Assembly: GCF_003003285.1 (NCBI RefSeq)
Contig: NZ_PVTP01000005.1
Coordinates: forward strand, 1 to 64,000
Direction: 5' to 3'
Source of the DNA: Yoonia maritima
GTDB taxonomy: Bacteria > Pseudomonadota > Alphaproteobacteria > Rhodobacterales > Rhodobacteraceae
DNA length: 64,000 nt
This document shows, in pieces, positions 51,323 to 61,294 of this stretch (the stretch's first letter is position 1; the number at the start of each line of letters is the position of its first letter). A program made the translations under genes and the position numbers. Below the pieces are notes generated by a model that was given only the letters and a program-made list of their open reading frames with translations, searched no databases and had not been told where the DNA came from.

Positions 51323-51922
51323 ATGGAAGCACGCCCCCCACAAAAGCGCCGCATCGCGACGCGCCAAAGATTGATTGAAGCAGCCAGCGAAATCGTCGCA
51401 GAATCTGGCTTTGCCGCTTTGCGTGTTGAAGATGTGGTTGCCCGTGCAAAGGTCGCCAAGGGGACGTTCTTTTCGCATTTCGAAGACAAAGACCGCCTCA
51501 TGGCATTGCTGATCGGTCAAGAAATGGACCGCATTCTGAAACAAATTGCGCAGGCGCCTGCCCCGGATACAGTTGACGGCTTTGGCCCGGCGCTCGCGCC
51601 GCTTATGGGTTATATGGGCCAAAACCGTGTCGTATTTGATGTCGTGATCAGGTTTTCAGGCGCAGCGGCGATTGAAACGACAGAGCTGATTTCGGTGAAC
51701 TTCATGGAACAAGTCATGCTGTTTGCGAAATGGGTCGAGAGGTTGCAACCGCACATCGTACGCAGCGATGTCGATGCGATGTTATTGGCCGAGGGCATTC
51801 AGGCGTTCATTATCCAAGCCATCGCTTTGGAATTTTGCGCGTTGCACAACAGCGTTGATGTTCAGGATCGGCTTGCGCCTTACCTTCGCGCTTGGCTCGC
51901 GGTGCCTAAGTCAACGCGATAA
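51323..51922 (+). CDS. TetR-family transcriptional regulator
   Basis: 199 residues. HTH at RQRLIEAASEIVAESGFAALRVEDVVARAKVAKGTFFSHFEDK (about 14-56). The C-terminal ligand domain is helical. ATG at 51323 is used; a longer frame runs through the operator region. It probably represses the divergent oxidoreductase and itself. Its 3' end overlaps the convergent LysE gene by 17 bases. Confidence 0.9.
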   Translation: MEARPPQKRRIATRQRLIEAASEIVAESGFAALRVEDVVARAKVAKGTFFSHFEDKDRLMALLIGQEMDRILKQIAQAPAPDTVDGFGPALAPLMGYMGQNRVVFDVVIRFSGAAAIETTELISVNFMEQVMLFAKWVERLQPHIVRSDVDAMLLAEGIQAFIIQAIALEFCALHNSVDVQDRLAPYLRAWLAVPKSTR

Positions 51923-52526
51923 CGCAGGCGACTCCGATCAGTAGCCAGCCGGCTGACAAGTTCAATCGCCGGACCGCTGTGGGGGATTTTAGGAACCCGC
52001 GTACGCGGTCGACGGATAGTGCCAAAATCAGGTTTCCGGTCAGTGGAACAACAAAGCTAAGCGTGCAGATCGCAATGATATCTAGCGTTGTCATTTGGGT
52101 CAGATCAAAGAACCCCGGCAGGATGCCCATGTAGAACAGCGCGGCCTTTGGGTTGCCGATAATGACCGCTAGCCCTGCTAAGAACCCAGCCCACATGCCG
52201 GGACGTGTAAGACGACTGTTGCTGCTGAGTGACTTGTCAGCGTTCTTAATTAGCAGAGCGCCCATGAGTAGAAAAACAATCACCGCAACCCAGCGCAGCA
52301 CATCCATGAAACCTGCGAATTCGGACACCAACCAGCTAACGCCCAAGACGGCGACCAAAGGCCAGAGGATATCACCGATGGCGACGCCCATCGCCAGTGG
52401 CCAAGCTGCCTGAAAACCACCCGACATTGACCGGGCCAGCAGCGCGACCCAAACCGGACCGGGGGTAAGGAACAAAACAAAGAGCGCCGAGGCATAGAGC
52501 ATGAGCTCGTAAGGGCTGATCGTCAT
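51906..52526 (-). CDS. LysE-family translocator
   Basis: 206 residues, about six hydrophobic segments. The start ALFVLFLTPGPVWVALLARSMSGG near 14-37 is the LysE/RhtB hallmark, and GNPKAALFYMGILPGFF near 121-137 the second. It exports amino acids or homoserine lactone-like compounds. It overlaps a GNAT gene by one base upstream. Confidence 0.92.
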   Translation of the reverse strand: MTISPYELMLYASALFVLFLTPGPVWVALLARSMSGGFQAAWPLAMGVAIGDILWPLVAVLGVSWLVSEFAGFMDVLRWVAVIVFLLMGALLIKNADKSLSSNSRLTRPGMWAGFLAGLAVIIGNPKAALFYMGILPGFFDLTQMTTLDIIAICTLSFVVPLTGNLILALSVDRVRGFLKSPTAVRRLNLSAGWLLIGVACVIALT

Positions 52527-53059
52527 TAAAATTCATGCCCCATAAGGTCGATTTCGGCAGCGTCATCCCAATCCAAATGACCTGTGGGTGCAACCATAAA
52601 GCCGCTGTCCGGTGCTGTAGTGACCGCAGACGAATGACCGTCTTTTAAGTCCAATTGGCGTAGTTGGTTTTGCGCCCTACGAAATCCATAGCGGTTGTAA
52701 TGCGCGGGATCGCCAAAAAGCAGCGCAAACTGTGCTTGGCTGTCTTGTGCGATTTGTAGCGATTGCGTGATCAGCGTGCGTGCAATGCCTTGGCCCCGAT
52801 GCGTACTGGCTGTGGCGACCTCGGCCAGACCAATGATCGGGATCAACTGACCACGCGATTGAATAGCGCGGTACAGCAGGGCCACATGCCCAGCCAATAC
52901 ATCCCCATCACGCGCCAAAAGGCGTAGGTGGTGCCGTTGCCGATAGTAAGATCGTCCACCGAACCCAGAAACAAACGCAGCCATCAACAGCGCCGCGATT
53001 TCAGCGTCAGTCTGCGGCGTCAGATCAAGTTCATTGATGGTTTCGATGGATATCGTCAT
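52526..53059 (-). CDS. GNAT family N-acetyltransferase
   Basis: 177 residues. Acetyl-CoA motif STHRGQGIARTLITQSLQIA near 84-103 and FGDPAHYNRYGFRRA near 114-128. It overlaps the VOC gene by four bases and the LysE gene by one base, in a minus-strand run of LysE-GNAT-VOC-RecF. Substrate unknown. Confidence 0.9.
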   Translation of the reverse strand: MTISIETINELDLTPQTDAEIAALLMAAFVSGFGGRSYYRQRHHLRLLARDGDVLAGHVALLYRAIQSRGQLIPIIGLAEVATASTHRGQGIARTLITQSLQIAQDSQAQFALLFGDPAHYNRYGFRRAQNQLRQLDLKDGHSSAVTTAPDSGFMVAPTGHLDWDDAAEIDLMGHEF

Positions 53060-53484
53060 GGGGTTGGTAAGGTCAGGCTACCATCCTCATTGAGCGGCCA
53101 GAACGGGTTGTGTGCGACCTCCCAGACGTGGCCGTCTGGGTCTGCGTAGTAGCCGGAATAACCGCCCCAAAACACCTTTTCCGGTGCCTTAAGTGCAGTC
53201 GCTCCTGCCGCAAGTGCAGCAGAATAAGCCGCATCAACCTCGGCTTCGGTTTCGAAATTTTGCGCAAGTGTCATGGCGCCAGTGCCCAGTTTGGCGTCAG
53301 GTCGTCCTTGGTCCTTGGCCAGTGGTTCTAACCCAAAGAACCCCAGCACCATGCCGTTGATTTGGTAGAACACTACACCTTCTGTTTCGGAATGCAGGGT
53401 CCAGCCGAGCGTACCGTAAAATGATTTCGCCCGTTCTAGATCTGCTACCCCAAGGGTAATCAATGTCACGCGCTGCGGTGTCAT
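53056..53484 (-). CDS. VOC family protein (glyoxalase/bleomycin-resistance fold)
   Basis: 142 residues. Two beta-alpha-beta-beta-beta halves: VTLITLGVADLERAKSFYGTLGW and the FFGLEPLA..YAGYYADPDGHVWEVAHNPFW C-terminal part with metal-binding His/Glu. Substrate unknown. Overlaps recF and the GNAT gene by four bases each. Confidence 0.92.
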   Translation of the reverse strand: MTPQRVTLITLGVADLERAKSFYGTLGWTLHSETEGVVFYQINGMVLGFFGLEPLAKDQGRPDAKLGTGAMTLAQNFETEAEVDAAYSAALAAGATALKAPEKVFWGGYSGYYADPDGHVWEVAHNPFWPLNEDGSLTLPTP

Positions 53485-54581
53485 AGGCTTTCCTTTCGGG
53501 TCAGGGTCGATTGCCCTTCGATTTCAGTTACTTCGGCGTATTGGGCGCGGTCGCCTAGTTCAGCAAATAGCTCTGGCCCCGTTCCGGTCATAAATGCCTG
53601 TGCGCCGAGGCTGCATATTTCATCATAAAGCGCTGCCCGGCGCGTTGCGTCAAGGTGGGCGGCGACTTCGTCCAGCAGCAGGATCGGCGGTGCGCCAAAA
53701 TCGCGGGCAAGTGCACGACCATTGGCAAGGAACAAGCTGATCAACAGCGCCTTTTGTTCACCGGTCGAGCAATCCTTTGCGTCGACGCCTTTATCCGCGA
53801 ATACGGCGTGCAAATCAGCGCGGTGTGGCCCGATCAAGGTGCGCCCTGCCGCCATATCACGCCCACGATTATTTGCGAATGCCGCCTGCAGGTCATCGGG
53901 AATTGGGTCCGGGCTGGTCAGCGTCAGATCTGCGGTTGGAAAGGCTGTGGTCGTGGCCTGTTGTGCGGCGGTCAGTTCGGCGATGGCGCGCTGACGGTTG
54001 GCTTGGATCGCTGTGCCCGCCTCTGCCATTTGGGATTCGAGAGCCGTGTACCAATGTGAGTCGCGCACCATGTCTTTTAGCAGGCGATTCCGTTCCCGCA
54101 TTGCCTTTTCGTATGACAGGACTGCATCGGCATGGCTTGGTTCAAAACTAAGCGTCGCGCGGTCAAGGAACCGACGCCGCCCTTCGGCCCCTTCGATCCA
54201 AAGCCGATCCATCGAAGGCACCAGCCATAAGATGCGCCCGATCCGGCCAAGCGCGACCTGCGCCGATGCCTTGCCATCAATGCGCAATTGGCGGGCGCTG
54301 CCTGCTTCGGCCCAGGTTTCTAGTTCATGGGTCTGGTGCAGTGATTGCAGGACTGAAGTGACCTTCCAACCGAGCGCCTCTGGCCGGCGTGTCAGATCAT
54401 CCGCCGCTGCACGACGCAGACCGCGACCGGGCGACAACAGTGAAACAGCTTCGATGAGGTTGGTTTTGCCCGCGCCGTTGGGTCCAAAAATGGCCAATGG
54501 GCGCGGATCAAGCTCTAACACCGCCCGCTTGTGCGATCGAAAGTGCGACAGCACCAGTTCTGAGATAGCGAGCTTAGTCAT
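53481..54581 (-). CDS. recF: RecF, DNA replication/repair ATPase
   Basis: 366 residues. Walker A GPNGAGKTNLIEA near 33-45, signature and Walker B ILLLDEVAAHLDATRR near 298-313. It loads RecA on gaps through RecFOR. ATG at 54581 is preferred over the TTG four codons earlier. It follows dnaN in the usual dnaA-dnaN-recF order of the family. Confidence 0.96.
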   Translation of the reverse strand: MTKLAISELVLSHFRSHKRAVLELDPRPLAIFGPNGAGKTNLIEAVSLLSPGRGLRRAAADDLTRRPEALGWKVTSVLQSLHQTHELETWAEAGSARQLRIDGKASAQVALGRIGRILWLVPSMDRLWIEGAEGRRRFLDRATLSFEPSHADAVLSYEKAMRERNRLLKDMVRDSHWYTALESQMAEAGTAIQANRQRAIAELTAAQQATTTAFPTADLTLTSPDPIPDDLQAAFANNRGRDMAAGRTLIGPHRADLHAVFADKGVDAKDCSTGEQKALLISLFLANGRALARDFGAPPILLLDEVAAHLDATRRAALYDEICSLGAQAFMTGTGPELFAELGDRAQYAEVTEIEGQSTLTRKESL

Positions 54582-54641
54582 ATCTGGCCGCAAGGGTTTG
54601 CATGAAACCCTTGCGCAATGTTTCTACGAAACCTGTCCGCT

Positions 54642-55760
54642 TCAAACGCGCATCGGCATGACGACGTAGACGGCAGACATGTCGTTGCCTTCGCGCATCA
54701 GCGTCGGATCACCTGACGAGTTGAACATGAAAACAGCATTCTCGCGATCAACTTGGCTGGCGATTTCCAGCAGGTATTTCGCGTTGAAGCCAATTTCCAG
54801 ACGCTCATCGCCGTAGGCAACAGCCAGCTCTTCTTCGGCTGCACCGCTGTCAGGTGAGTTCACGGAAAGGATCAGGCGGTCTTCGTCGAGTGACAGTTTT
54901 ACCGCGCGCGAACGCTCGGATGATACTGTTGCCACACGGTCGACGGCCTTTGCGAATTCGCTGGCGTCGACTTCCATCTTGCGTGTGTTTCCTTGCGGAA
55001 TGACACGTGTGTAGTCTGGGAATGTCCCGTCGATGACCTTTGAGATCAGCGTGATGTCAGGTGTCGCAAAGCGGATCTTTGTCTCGGACACGGACACGGC
55101 GATTTGCATATCGTCGTCATCAAGCAGCTTGCGCAACTCGCCGACTGTCTTGCGTGGAACGATGACGCCAGCCATCTCGGCTGCGCCTTCGGGCAGTTCC
55201 GCATCAATGCGTGCCAAACGGTGACCATCGGTCGCCACGCAGCGCAGCACCTTACCGCCGTCGCCATCAGCGACGTGCATGTAAACGCCGTTCAGGTAGT
55301 AACGGGTTTCTTCGGTTGAGATGGCGAATTTGGATTTGTCGAAAAGGCGACGCAGAACCGGCGCAGGTGCCGAGAAGTTCGCAGCATATTCAGACGTTGC
55401 CATGACTGGAAAGTCTTCTTTTGGCAGCGTTGCGAGCGAGAAATTTGAACGCCCAGCCTCAATTGTTAGGCGGCCAGATGCGCTATCTTCGGTCAGTGAT
55501 ACCAAGGCCCCATCGGGCAATTTGCGCACGATTTCGTTCAGCGTCACGGCAGACACGGTGGTCGCACCGGCGCGTTCAACCATTGCTGGGGCGCGGTCAA
55601 CGACCTCGATATCTAGATCGGTCGCCCGGAACTGGACAGAGTCACCTTCGGCTTCGATCAGCACGTTTGCTAGGATCGGAATTGTATTGCGCCGTTCAAC
55701 AACTGATTGGGCTTGTGCGACGGCCTTAAGGAGGGCTCCGCGTTCGATGCTGATTTTCAT
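54642..55760 (-). CDS. dnaN: DnaN, DNA polymerase III sliding clamp (beta subunit)
   Basis: 372 residues with three similar clamp domains; starts KISIERGALLKAVAQAQSVVERRNTIPILANVLIEA near 2-37. C-terminus ends VYVVMPMRV. The ATG at 55760 has GGAG nine bases before it; the frame continues upstream but is not conserved. It lies 125 bases downstream of dnaA. Confidence 0.97.
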   Translation of the reverse strand: MKISIERGALLKAVAQAQSVVERRNTIPILANVLIEAEGDSVQFRATDLDIEVVDRAPAMVERAGATTVSAVTLNEIVRKLPDGALVSLTEDSASGRLTIEAGRSNFSLATLPKEDFPVMATSEYAANFSAPAPVLRRLFDKSKFAISTEETRYYLNGVYMHVADGDGGKVLRCVATDGHRLARIDAELPEGAAEMAGVIVPRKTVGELRKLLDDDDMQIAVSVSETKIRFATPDITLISKVIDGTFPDYTRVIPQGNTRKMEVDASEFAKAVDRVATVSSERSRAVKLSLDEDRLILSVNSPDSGAAEEELAVAYGDERLEIGFNAKYLLEIASQVDRENAVFMFNSSGDPTLMREGNDMSAVYVVMPMRV

Positions 55761-55885
55761 GTCCCAATGCTCCGCATATCTTGGTGGCAAGAGCCACCGG
55801 GACGGAAAATGTACTGTATTTTCCGTGGGGCTCAAGCGTTTTGTTGGACTGTTGACGATGGGCGCACCGGCGTCAAGCGCTGGAC

Positions 55886-57235
55886 TTATTCTTCCAGCGC
55901 GCGACGCAGCAATTCAAGATCGTCTGCGATCTGACTATCGGTGACTTTCAGTTCTTCGATCCGGCGCACACCATGCATGACTGTGGTGTGATCGCGGCCA
56001 CCAAAACGGCGTCCGATTTCAGGCAATGAACGGCTGGTCATTGTTTTGGCCAGATACATCGCGACCTGACGTGGGCGTGCATAGTTGCGCACGCGCTTTG
56101 GACCGATCATGTCGGACAGGCGGATGTTGTAGTGTTCAGATACTTTGCGCTGGATTTCTTCGACGGTGACTTTGCGATCTGATGCTTTGAGAACATCGGA
56201 CAGGCAGTCTTGGGTCAGTTCCAGTGTGATTTCACGACCAACAAGCGACGCGAATGCGAACAGGCGGGTCAATGCGCCCTCAAGAACGCGCACGTTGGTT
56301 GAAATACGGTGTGCAAGGAATTCCAGAACGCCAGGTGCGATCGCCAGATCAGGATATTGCGCGGCGTAAACTTCGACTTTGGACTGAAGGATGCCAAGGC
56401 GCAGTTCGTAGTCAGTCGGGTGCAGGTCAACGACCAGACCACACTGCAGACGCGACTTAATACGCTCTTCAAGGTCTTTGATTTCACCGGGGGCACGGTC
56501 AGCCGAGATGATGATCTGTTTTTGACCATCAACAAGCGCGTTGAACGTGTGAAAGAATTCTTCTTGAGTGCTGTCTTTGCCACCGATGAACTGAACATCG
56601 TCGACCATCAGAACATCAACCGAACGGAACAGCTGTTTAAAGTCCATCATCTTGCGTTCACGCAAGGCAGTGATGAAACGGTACATGAACTGTTCTGCGG
56701 AGAGATAAAGTACGTTTAGCTCTGGTGAGCGTAGCTTTAGTTCATTTGCGATGGCGTGCATGAGGTGGGTTTTACCAAGACCAACGCCACCATAAAGGAA
56801 CAGCGGGTTGAATGTGACAGGGCCACCATCCGCAACACGGCGTGCAGCGGCGTGCGCCAATTCGTTTGGTTTACCAACAACAAACGTGTCGAACGTAAAA
56901 CGCGAATCGATTGGTGAGCCAGAGATTTCTTGGGTCGATGTCGGCTTTGGCGCAGGTGCGGCTGTTGGGGTAGCAGCCGCAACGGTGCGCGTTTGAGACT
57001 GAACCGTGAATTCCAAACGGCGTACTGATTCGCCCATCTGATTCATGTGATAGATGATCTGATCACCAAAGTTTTGCGACACGTAGTTACCGATAAAATT
57101 TGTCGGTACATGAAATGTCATAACGCCAGCATTTAGTTTCGAAAATTCGAGCGGTTGTATCCAACTTGAAAAGTTGTTCGCGCCCAATGCGCCCTTAAGT
57201 TTCGTCTGTACCGTCGCCCAAGTATCGTTCGTCAT
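55886..57235 (-). CDS. dnaA: DnaA, chromosomal replication initiator
   Basis: 449 residues. N-terminal DnaB-interaction domain, linker rich in Ala/Pro (about 85-100), AAA+ domain with Walker A GGVGLGKTH near 148-156 and Walker B MVDDVQF near 211, and C-terminal domain IV with GGRDHTTVMHGVRRI near 412-426. Binds DnaA boxes to start replication. A 600-base upstream region with hairpins precedes it. Confidence 0.98.
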   Translation of the reverse strand: MTNDTWATVQTKLKGALGANNFSSWIQPLEFSKLNAGVMTFHVPTNFIGNYVSQNFGDQIIYHMNQMGESVRRLEFTVQSQTRTVAAATPTAAPAPKPTSTQEISGSPIDSRFTFDTFVVGKPNELAHAAARRVADGGPVTFNPLFLYGGVGLGKTHLMHAIANELKLRSPELNVLYLSAEQFMYRFITALRERKMMDFKQLFRSVDVLMVDDVQFIGGKDSTQEEFFHTFNALVDGQKQIIISADRAPGEIKDLEERIKSRLQCGLVVDLHPTDYELRLGILQSKVEVYAAQYPDLAIAPGVLEFLAHRISTNVRVLEGALTRLFAFASLVGREITLELTQDCLSDVLKASDRKVTVEEIQRKVSEHYNIRLSDMIGPKRVRNYARPRQVAMYLAKTMTSRSLPEIGRRFGGRDHTTVMHGVRRIEELKVTDSQIADDLELLRRALEE

Positions 57236-57376
57236 CTTGTATCTCTGTCCCCAAACACATGCCGTTCATCTCGCGAAGCGAGCCTCGCTTGCACTTCACA
57301 ATCAATCCATTTGGACAACAGAAATCTCGTGCTTGAGTGCACCACTCAAACAAGGTCTCTGTTACCAAATCCATAG

Positions 57377-57413
57377 GCCTGAACGCACAAGCCGACGACA
57401 GTCGGGCTCAGGC
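57377..57413. repeat. nested hairpin in the dnaA leader
   Basis: GCCTGA (57377-57382) pairs with TCAGGC (57408-57413); inside, AGCCGAC pairs with GTCGGGCT around GACA. On the minus strand it lies in the possible 5' untranslated region of dnaA. Confidence 0.45.
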
Positions 57414-57769
57414 GTCTGAGCGGCAGACAAAAGAACAAGAACCGCAAAATTACCAAAGAGCAGCCTCTGGCAACCGTACAGACACAAAACCAGCCCAGCA
57501 GTATCAGTTGATACAAATCCTGCCTGCCAGCGTTGCATGAAGTTTGGCAAAGAAATTCTTTATACGTTCATCTAAACGACGGACGCACAGTGTTTTTTCG
57601 ATGCAAACTCTTCATGTCCCCCCGGAACGATGTGAATCGCTTGGCTAAACTAGCAAGCTCTCTGCGGACGCTTCAACACAACATCGCGCTTGACTCTAAG
57701 ATTGCGTGAAAAGAATCTAACGGGCCGCTGAAATCACACAAAATAAGCGCAAACGGACAACACTCGCAC

Positions 57770-57803
57770 AAAAAAGGGCATGCCCTGAACAGGCATGCCC
57801 TTT
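57770..57803 (-). terminator. rho-independent terminator after rpsT
   Basis: On the minus strand GGGCATGCC and GGCATGCCC form a 9-bp stem with a 7-base loop, followed by six T. Confidence 0.9.
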
Positions 57804-57844
57804 AGCAGTAATCCGCCGCTCTTTACTGAGCGGAGCAGATAAAT

Positions 57845-58108
57845 TTAGCCGATTGCTTTGACGCGAGACGCCAAGCGAGAGATTTTACGAGCAGCTGTGT
57901 TCTTGTGAACAACGCCTTTTGTAACACCGCGCATCAGCTCTGGCTGTGCAGCTTTCAGTGCAGCAGCGGCTGCATCTTTGTCGCCTGATGCAATCGCTTC
58001 TTCAACGAAACGCAGGTACGTGCGGATACGTGAACGGCGCATTTTATTTACTGCAAAGCGGGCTTCGTTTTGACGGGCGCGTTTTTTCGCCTGTGGTGTG
58101 TTTGCCAT
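57845..58108 (-). CDS. rpsT: 30S ribosomal protein S20
   Basis: 87 residues, typical Lys/Arg-rich helical protein: [37 protein letters not shown] and [20 protein letters not shown]. Binds 16S rRNA early in 30S assembly. Own terminator. Confidence 0.97.
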   Translation of the reverse strand: MANTPQAKKRARQNEARFAVNKMRRSRIRTYLRFVEEAIASGDKDAAAAALKAAQPELMRGVTKGVVHKNTAARKISRLASRVKAIG

Positions 58109-58267
58109 TTGGTCTTTCCCTTCGTCGGGTCAAATTAAAATTCAATAGCGCAATAAGCCCCGACCGGGTTCAGAACCGGTTGATCTGGCCAAAGCGGGCC
58201 TCACACGCATGTATGAGGCGCCGCATAAGCCAGATTCCCTAGCAATGCAACGCCATTTTGACCTGCG

Positions 58268-59215
58268 TTAGTACACGCGTTTGGAATATGTTTGGTAAAG
58301 CACTTCAAGTTCTTCAACCTTATGCAGCTTAACCGCTAACAAGTGATACAGATCAGCACGATCTGCGATGCTCATCTCTGCACCCGATATCGCGGCCTCT
58401 AGGTATCCGCTGATAACAGCCCAATCCGCGGCGACGAATTCTAGATTGTGTGCGATTTCCGGCGTAGGGGCGGGCTTAATCCCTAATTCTGGCATTCCAT
58501 TGGTCAATGCATGCATGCCAGCTTCGAACTGAGAAATTGTTTTTTGAAGATCCGCGATCAATGCTTCGCTTCCGTCACCCGACCAGATCCGACATGCTTC
58601 ATAGGCCATGCGCTGTGTCATCATTGCCAACCGGCCCGACACCTCAAGAAGTAATACATCGGACTGAAGCAGTTCTACAGGGTTAGAATATTCGGCCTCG
58701 ATCTCGCTCAGCAGATGATAGGTCGCATCCAAAAGCGTATCAGCGGCATCGAAGATCGTTGTAACGGCAGCTTCATCGCTGGGGTCATCCAACACAGTAA
58801 GCGCCGCGTTCTGAATTGGCCCCCATGTGGCGATCAATTCTTCGATCTCTACGGTCACCCGATGCAAGCGTTCTGCACCGATAATTCCCAATGTTTCGTC
58901 ACCATTCAACAATGCAAACAGCGCCGTATCAAACTGCGTAATGCTAGAGCGCAAAAGATCGGATGCTTCATCAACGCCTACATTGTGATGAAGATAGCAA
59001 ACTGCGGCTGGAATTTCTTGGGATAAGGTCCGCACCAAATCTGCAGCGATAACGCGGTTTGCTGCACCCATATCGATGATGATGTCGGTTTGTTCAGCAA
59101 GAACAATCTGTTCGGGAATGGGAGGCGATGTTTTCCCGGCAAGCAGTGAATTGGGAAGCAGAGCAATCAGCGTACTCAGTAAAAAGGCAGACTTCTTTAG
59201 CGGCAAAACGGTCAT
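58268..59215 (-). CDS. periplasmic protein with two PilJ-type (type IV pili methyl-accepting chemotaxis N-terminal) domains
   Basis: 315 residues. Signal peptide (about 1-25, SALLAGK end). Two similar four-helix units: NRVIAADLVRTLSQEIPAAVC with LLRSSITQFDTALFALLNGDETLGI, and GRLAMMTQRMAYEACRIW with LQKTISQFEAGMHALTNGMPELGI. This resembles the sensor part of PilJ/NarX proteins without any cytoplasmic output domain. The ATG at 59215 is fixed by AAGGA. Alone in its region; possible ligand-binding partner of a separate signalling protein. Confidence 0.8.
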   Translation of the reverse strand: MTVLPLKKSAFLLSTLIALLPNSLLAGKTSPPIPEQIVLAEQTDIIIDMGAANRVIAADLVRTLSQEIPAAVCYLHHNVGVDEASDLLRSSITQFDTALFALLNGDETLGIIGAERLHRVTVEIEELIATWGPIQNAALTVLDDPSDEAAVTTIFDAADTLLDATYHLLSEIEAEYSNPVELLQSDVLLLEVSGRLAMMTQRMAYEACRIWSGDGSEALIADLQKTISQFEAGMHALTNGMPELGIKPAPTPEIAHNLEFVAADWAVISGYLEAAISGAEMSIADRADLYHLLAVKLHKVEELEVLYQTYSKRVY

Positions 59216-59388
59216 TTCGTTCCTTATCTTAGATCCTGGCATTGCGCCTATGGACTCAGGGTTGATAAGGGATATCACCCCACAACCATGAGAACACATT
59301 GGGGCAAAAAAAGGTAATCGATACGGCAAAACAGTGACCTGCCGGGCGCGCCAAAGCGCATAGGTGGGTACGTGGGAAAGAAGGTATG

Positions 59389-60165
59389 CTAGCGGTCGCG
59401 GAACTGCGGTTCACGCTTCTCTAGGAACGCGGCCATGCCTTCGGACTGGTCATCCGTCGCAAACAGCGACTGGAAAACACGACGTTCATAGTTCAGCCCC
59501 TCGGCTAACGTCGTTTCATAAGCGCGATTAACTGCTTCTTTTGCAGCAATCGTCGCAACTCGTGATTTTTCGGCGATCTTTTCCGCAGTAGAACGTGCTT
59601 CGGACAATAGCTTTTTCGCAGGAACGACGCGGCTCACAAGTCCGCTACGTTCGGCCTCATCGGCGTCCATGAAACGACCGGTCAGGTGCATTTCCATCGA
59701 CTTCGACTTACCGACAAAACGCGTCAAACGCTGTGTGCCACCAATCCCGGCGATTACACCAAGGTTGATTTCAGGCTGTCCGAATTTCGCGTTGTCCGCG
59801 GCAATAATGAAATCACACATCATCGCCAGTTCGCAGCCACCGCCCAGCGCATAGCCTGCGACAGCGGCGATGATCGGTTTGCGGGTGCGGTTAAAACGGT
59901 CGGTTTCGTTTTCGAAGAAACGTGAAGTGTACATTTCAACGAATGTCTTGTCAGACATTTCTGCGATATCCGCGCCAGCGGCAAATGCCTTTTCCGACCC
60001 CGTAATCACAATACAGCGCACCTTGTCGTTTGCGTCTGCTTCTTCAAGTGCGGTGCACAGTTCACACAACAGTTGGCTATTCAGCGCATTCATCGCATTT
60101 GGGCGGTTCAGAGTGATAGTCGCTACAGAATCGCTAACGTCTACGATGATTTTCTCAAAAGCCAT
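59389..60165 (-). CDS. enoyl-CoA hydratase
   Basis: 258 residues. Crotonase motifs: [23 protein letters not shown] and the oxyanion-hole region [18 protein letters not shown] near 104-121. It hydrates 2-enoyl-CoA in beta-oxidation (or a related pathway). Downstream of mutM in the same direction with 62 bases between them. Confidence 0.95.
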   Translation of the reverse strand: MAFEKIIVDVSDSVATITLNRPNAMNALNSQLLCELCTALEEADANDKVRCIVITGSEKAFAAGADIAEMSDKTFVEMYTSRFFENETDRFNRTRKPIIAAVAGYALGGGCELAMMCDFIIAADNAKFGQPEINLGVIAGIGGTQRLTRFVGKSKSMEMHLTGRFMDADEAERSGLVSRVVPAKKLLSEARSTAEKIAEKSRVATIAAKEAVNRAYETTLAEGLNYERRVFQSLFATDDQSEGMAAFLEKREPQFRDR

Positions 60166-60227
60166 TCGTGTACTTCCTGTTTCCCCAGATTACCTTAGTG
60201 ATTAGCAAAGGTTACACGTGGTGCAAG

Positions 60228-61079
60228 TTATCTTTGGCATTGCGGGCAAAAAAAGGAAGAACGACCCGACTGTACGATTCGCTGAATTGTCTTTTTACAT
60301 CCGTCGGTTACGCACAGTTTTCCTTCTTGGTCATAGACCTGAAAGACATGCTGAAAATATCCCAGCTCTCCATCGGATTGCCGATAATCGCGCAACGATG
60401 ACCCGCCTGCGGCGATTGCTTCGGATAGAACCTCGCGAATAACGGGAACCAAGCTGGCGATCCGTTTGGCACTGATTTGGCTTGCTTTGCGCGCGGGGTG
60501 AATGCCTGTGCGAAATAGGACCTCGCAAACGTAGATATTACCTAAGCCCGCGACGATTCCTTGATCAAGAAGCGCAGATTTAATCGGGCTGTTTTTACGT
60601 TTAAGTCGTTCAACCAAGTAAGTTTCGTCGAATGCGTTGCCCAGCGGCTCTGGCCCGATGTCACGGATCAGCCAGTGGTCTTCTTGTGTGGCCGTATCCA
60701 ACAGATCCATCGCGCCAAACCGACGCGCATCGTTAAAGGTGATCCGCGCACCGTTTTCCATGTGAAGCACGACATGGTCATGTTTGGCGGGAACAGGATG
60801 CGGATGATGAAATTCACCAACCTTTACGCCAGACACCAACATCCGGCCTGACATCCCCAGATGGATCAGCAGCGTCTCACCGCTATCTAGATCAGCCAAG
60901 ATGTATTTGGATCGCCTACGCAGCCCAAGCACACGTTTGCCTGTCAGTCGCGCCGACATGTTTTCCGGAAACGGCCAACGCAGATCAGGGCGGTTAATAT
61001 CGGCTTGCGCAATCACCTGCCCTTCCATTGCGGGGGCGATGCCAGCTTTGACGGTTTCAACTTCGGGAAGTTCGGGCAT
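60228..61079 (-). CDS. mutM: MutM, formamidopyrimidine-DNA glycosylase
   Basis: 283 residues. N-terminal catalytic PELPEVET (P2, E3), H2TH region, and the zinc finger [26 protein letters not shown] at the C-terminal end. It removes 8-oxoguanine. Divergent from ubiE, a common Rhodobacteraceae layout. Confidence 0.97.
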   Translation of the reverse strand: MPELPEVETVKAGIAPAMEGQVIAQADINRPDLRWPFPENMSARLTGKRVLGLRRRSKYILADLDSGETLLIHLGMSGRMLVSGVKVGEFHHPHPVPAKHDHVVLHMENGARITFNDARRFGAMDLLDTATQEDHWLIRDIGPEPLGNAFDETYLVERLKRKNSPIKSALLDQGIVAGLGNIYVCEVLFRTGIHPARKASQISAKRIASLVPVIREVLSEAIAAGGSSLRDYRQSDGELGYFQHVFQVYDQEGKLCVTDGCKKTIQRIVQSGRSSFFCPQCQR

Positions 61080-61294
61080 TAGATCCTGTTATTCTTTGCG
61101 ATTTGTTCCCTTGCATATGTAAGGAAGGGACGGATGCCGACAAGGTATTTCATCACCTCGGTCTTTCTGCCGCTCTCTAATCGCGGGATATGAATGCAAT
61201 ACCCGTTACTGACCTCCCGTGTCACATTGACAGTTTGTCTATTGGACCAAGTCCGTATAACCCGTTTGGGACAGTATTCGGGCGAAAGAATGAC

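Larger units (their letters stand above)
57236..57844. other. dnaA upstream/leader region with hairpins, no gene
   Basis: No frame is protein-like. I looked for DnaA boxes (TTATCCACA and one-mismatch forms) on both strands and saw none, so an origin here is not supported. Two strong inverted repeats lie within it: TTGAGTG-CAC-CACTCAA (57333-57349) and a nested hairpin at 57377-57413. A terminator of rpsT ends at 57770. Confidence 0.6.

Noticed and set aside
57236-57844. Replication origin upstream of dnaA
   Set aside because: No DnaA boxes or AT-rich unwinding element seen; the only perfect box in view is at 12141.
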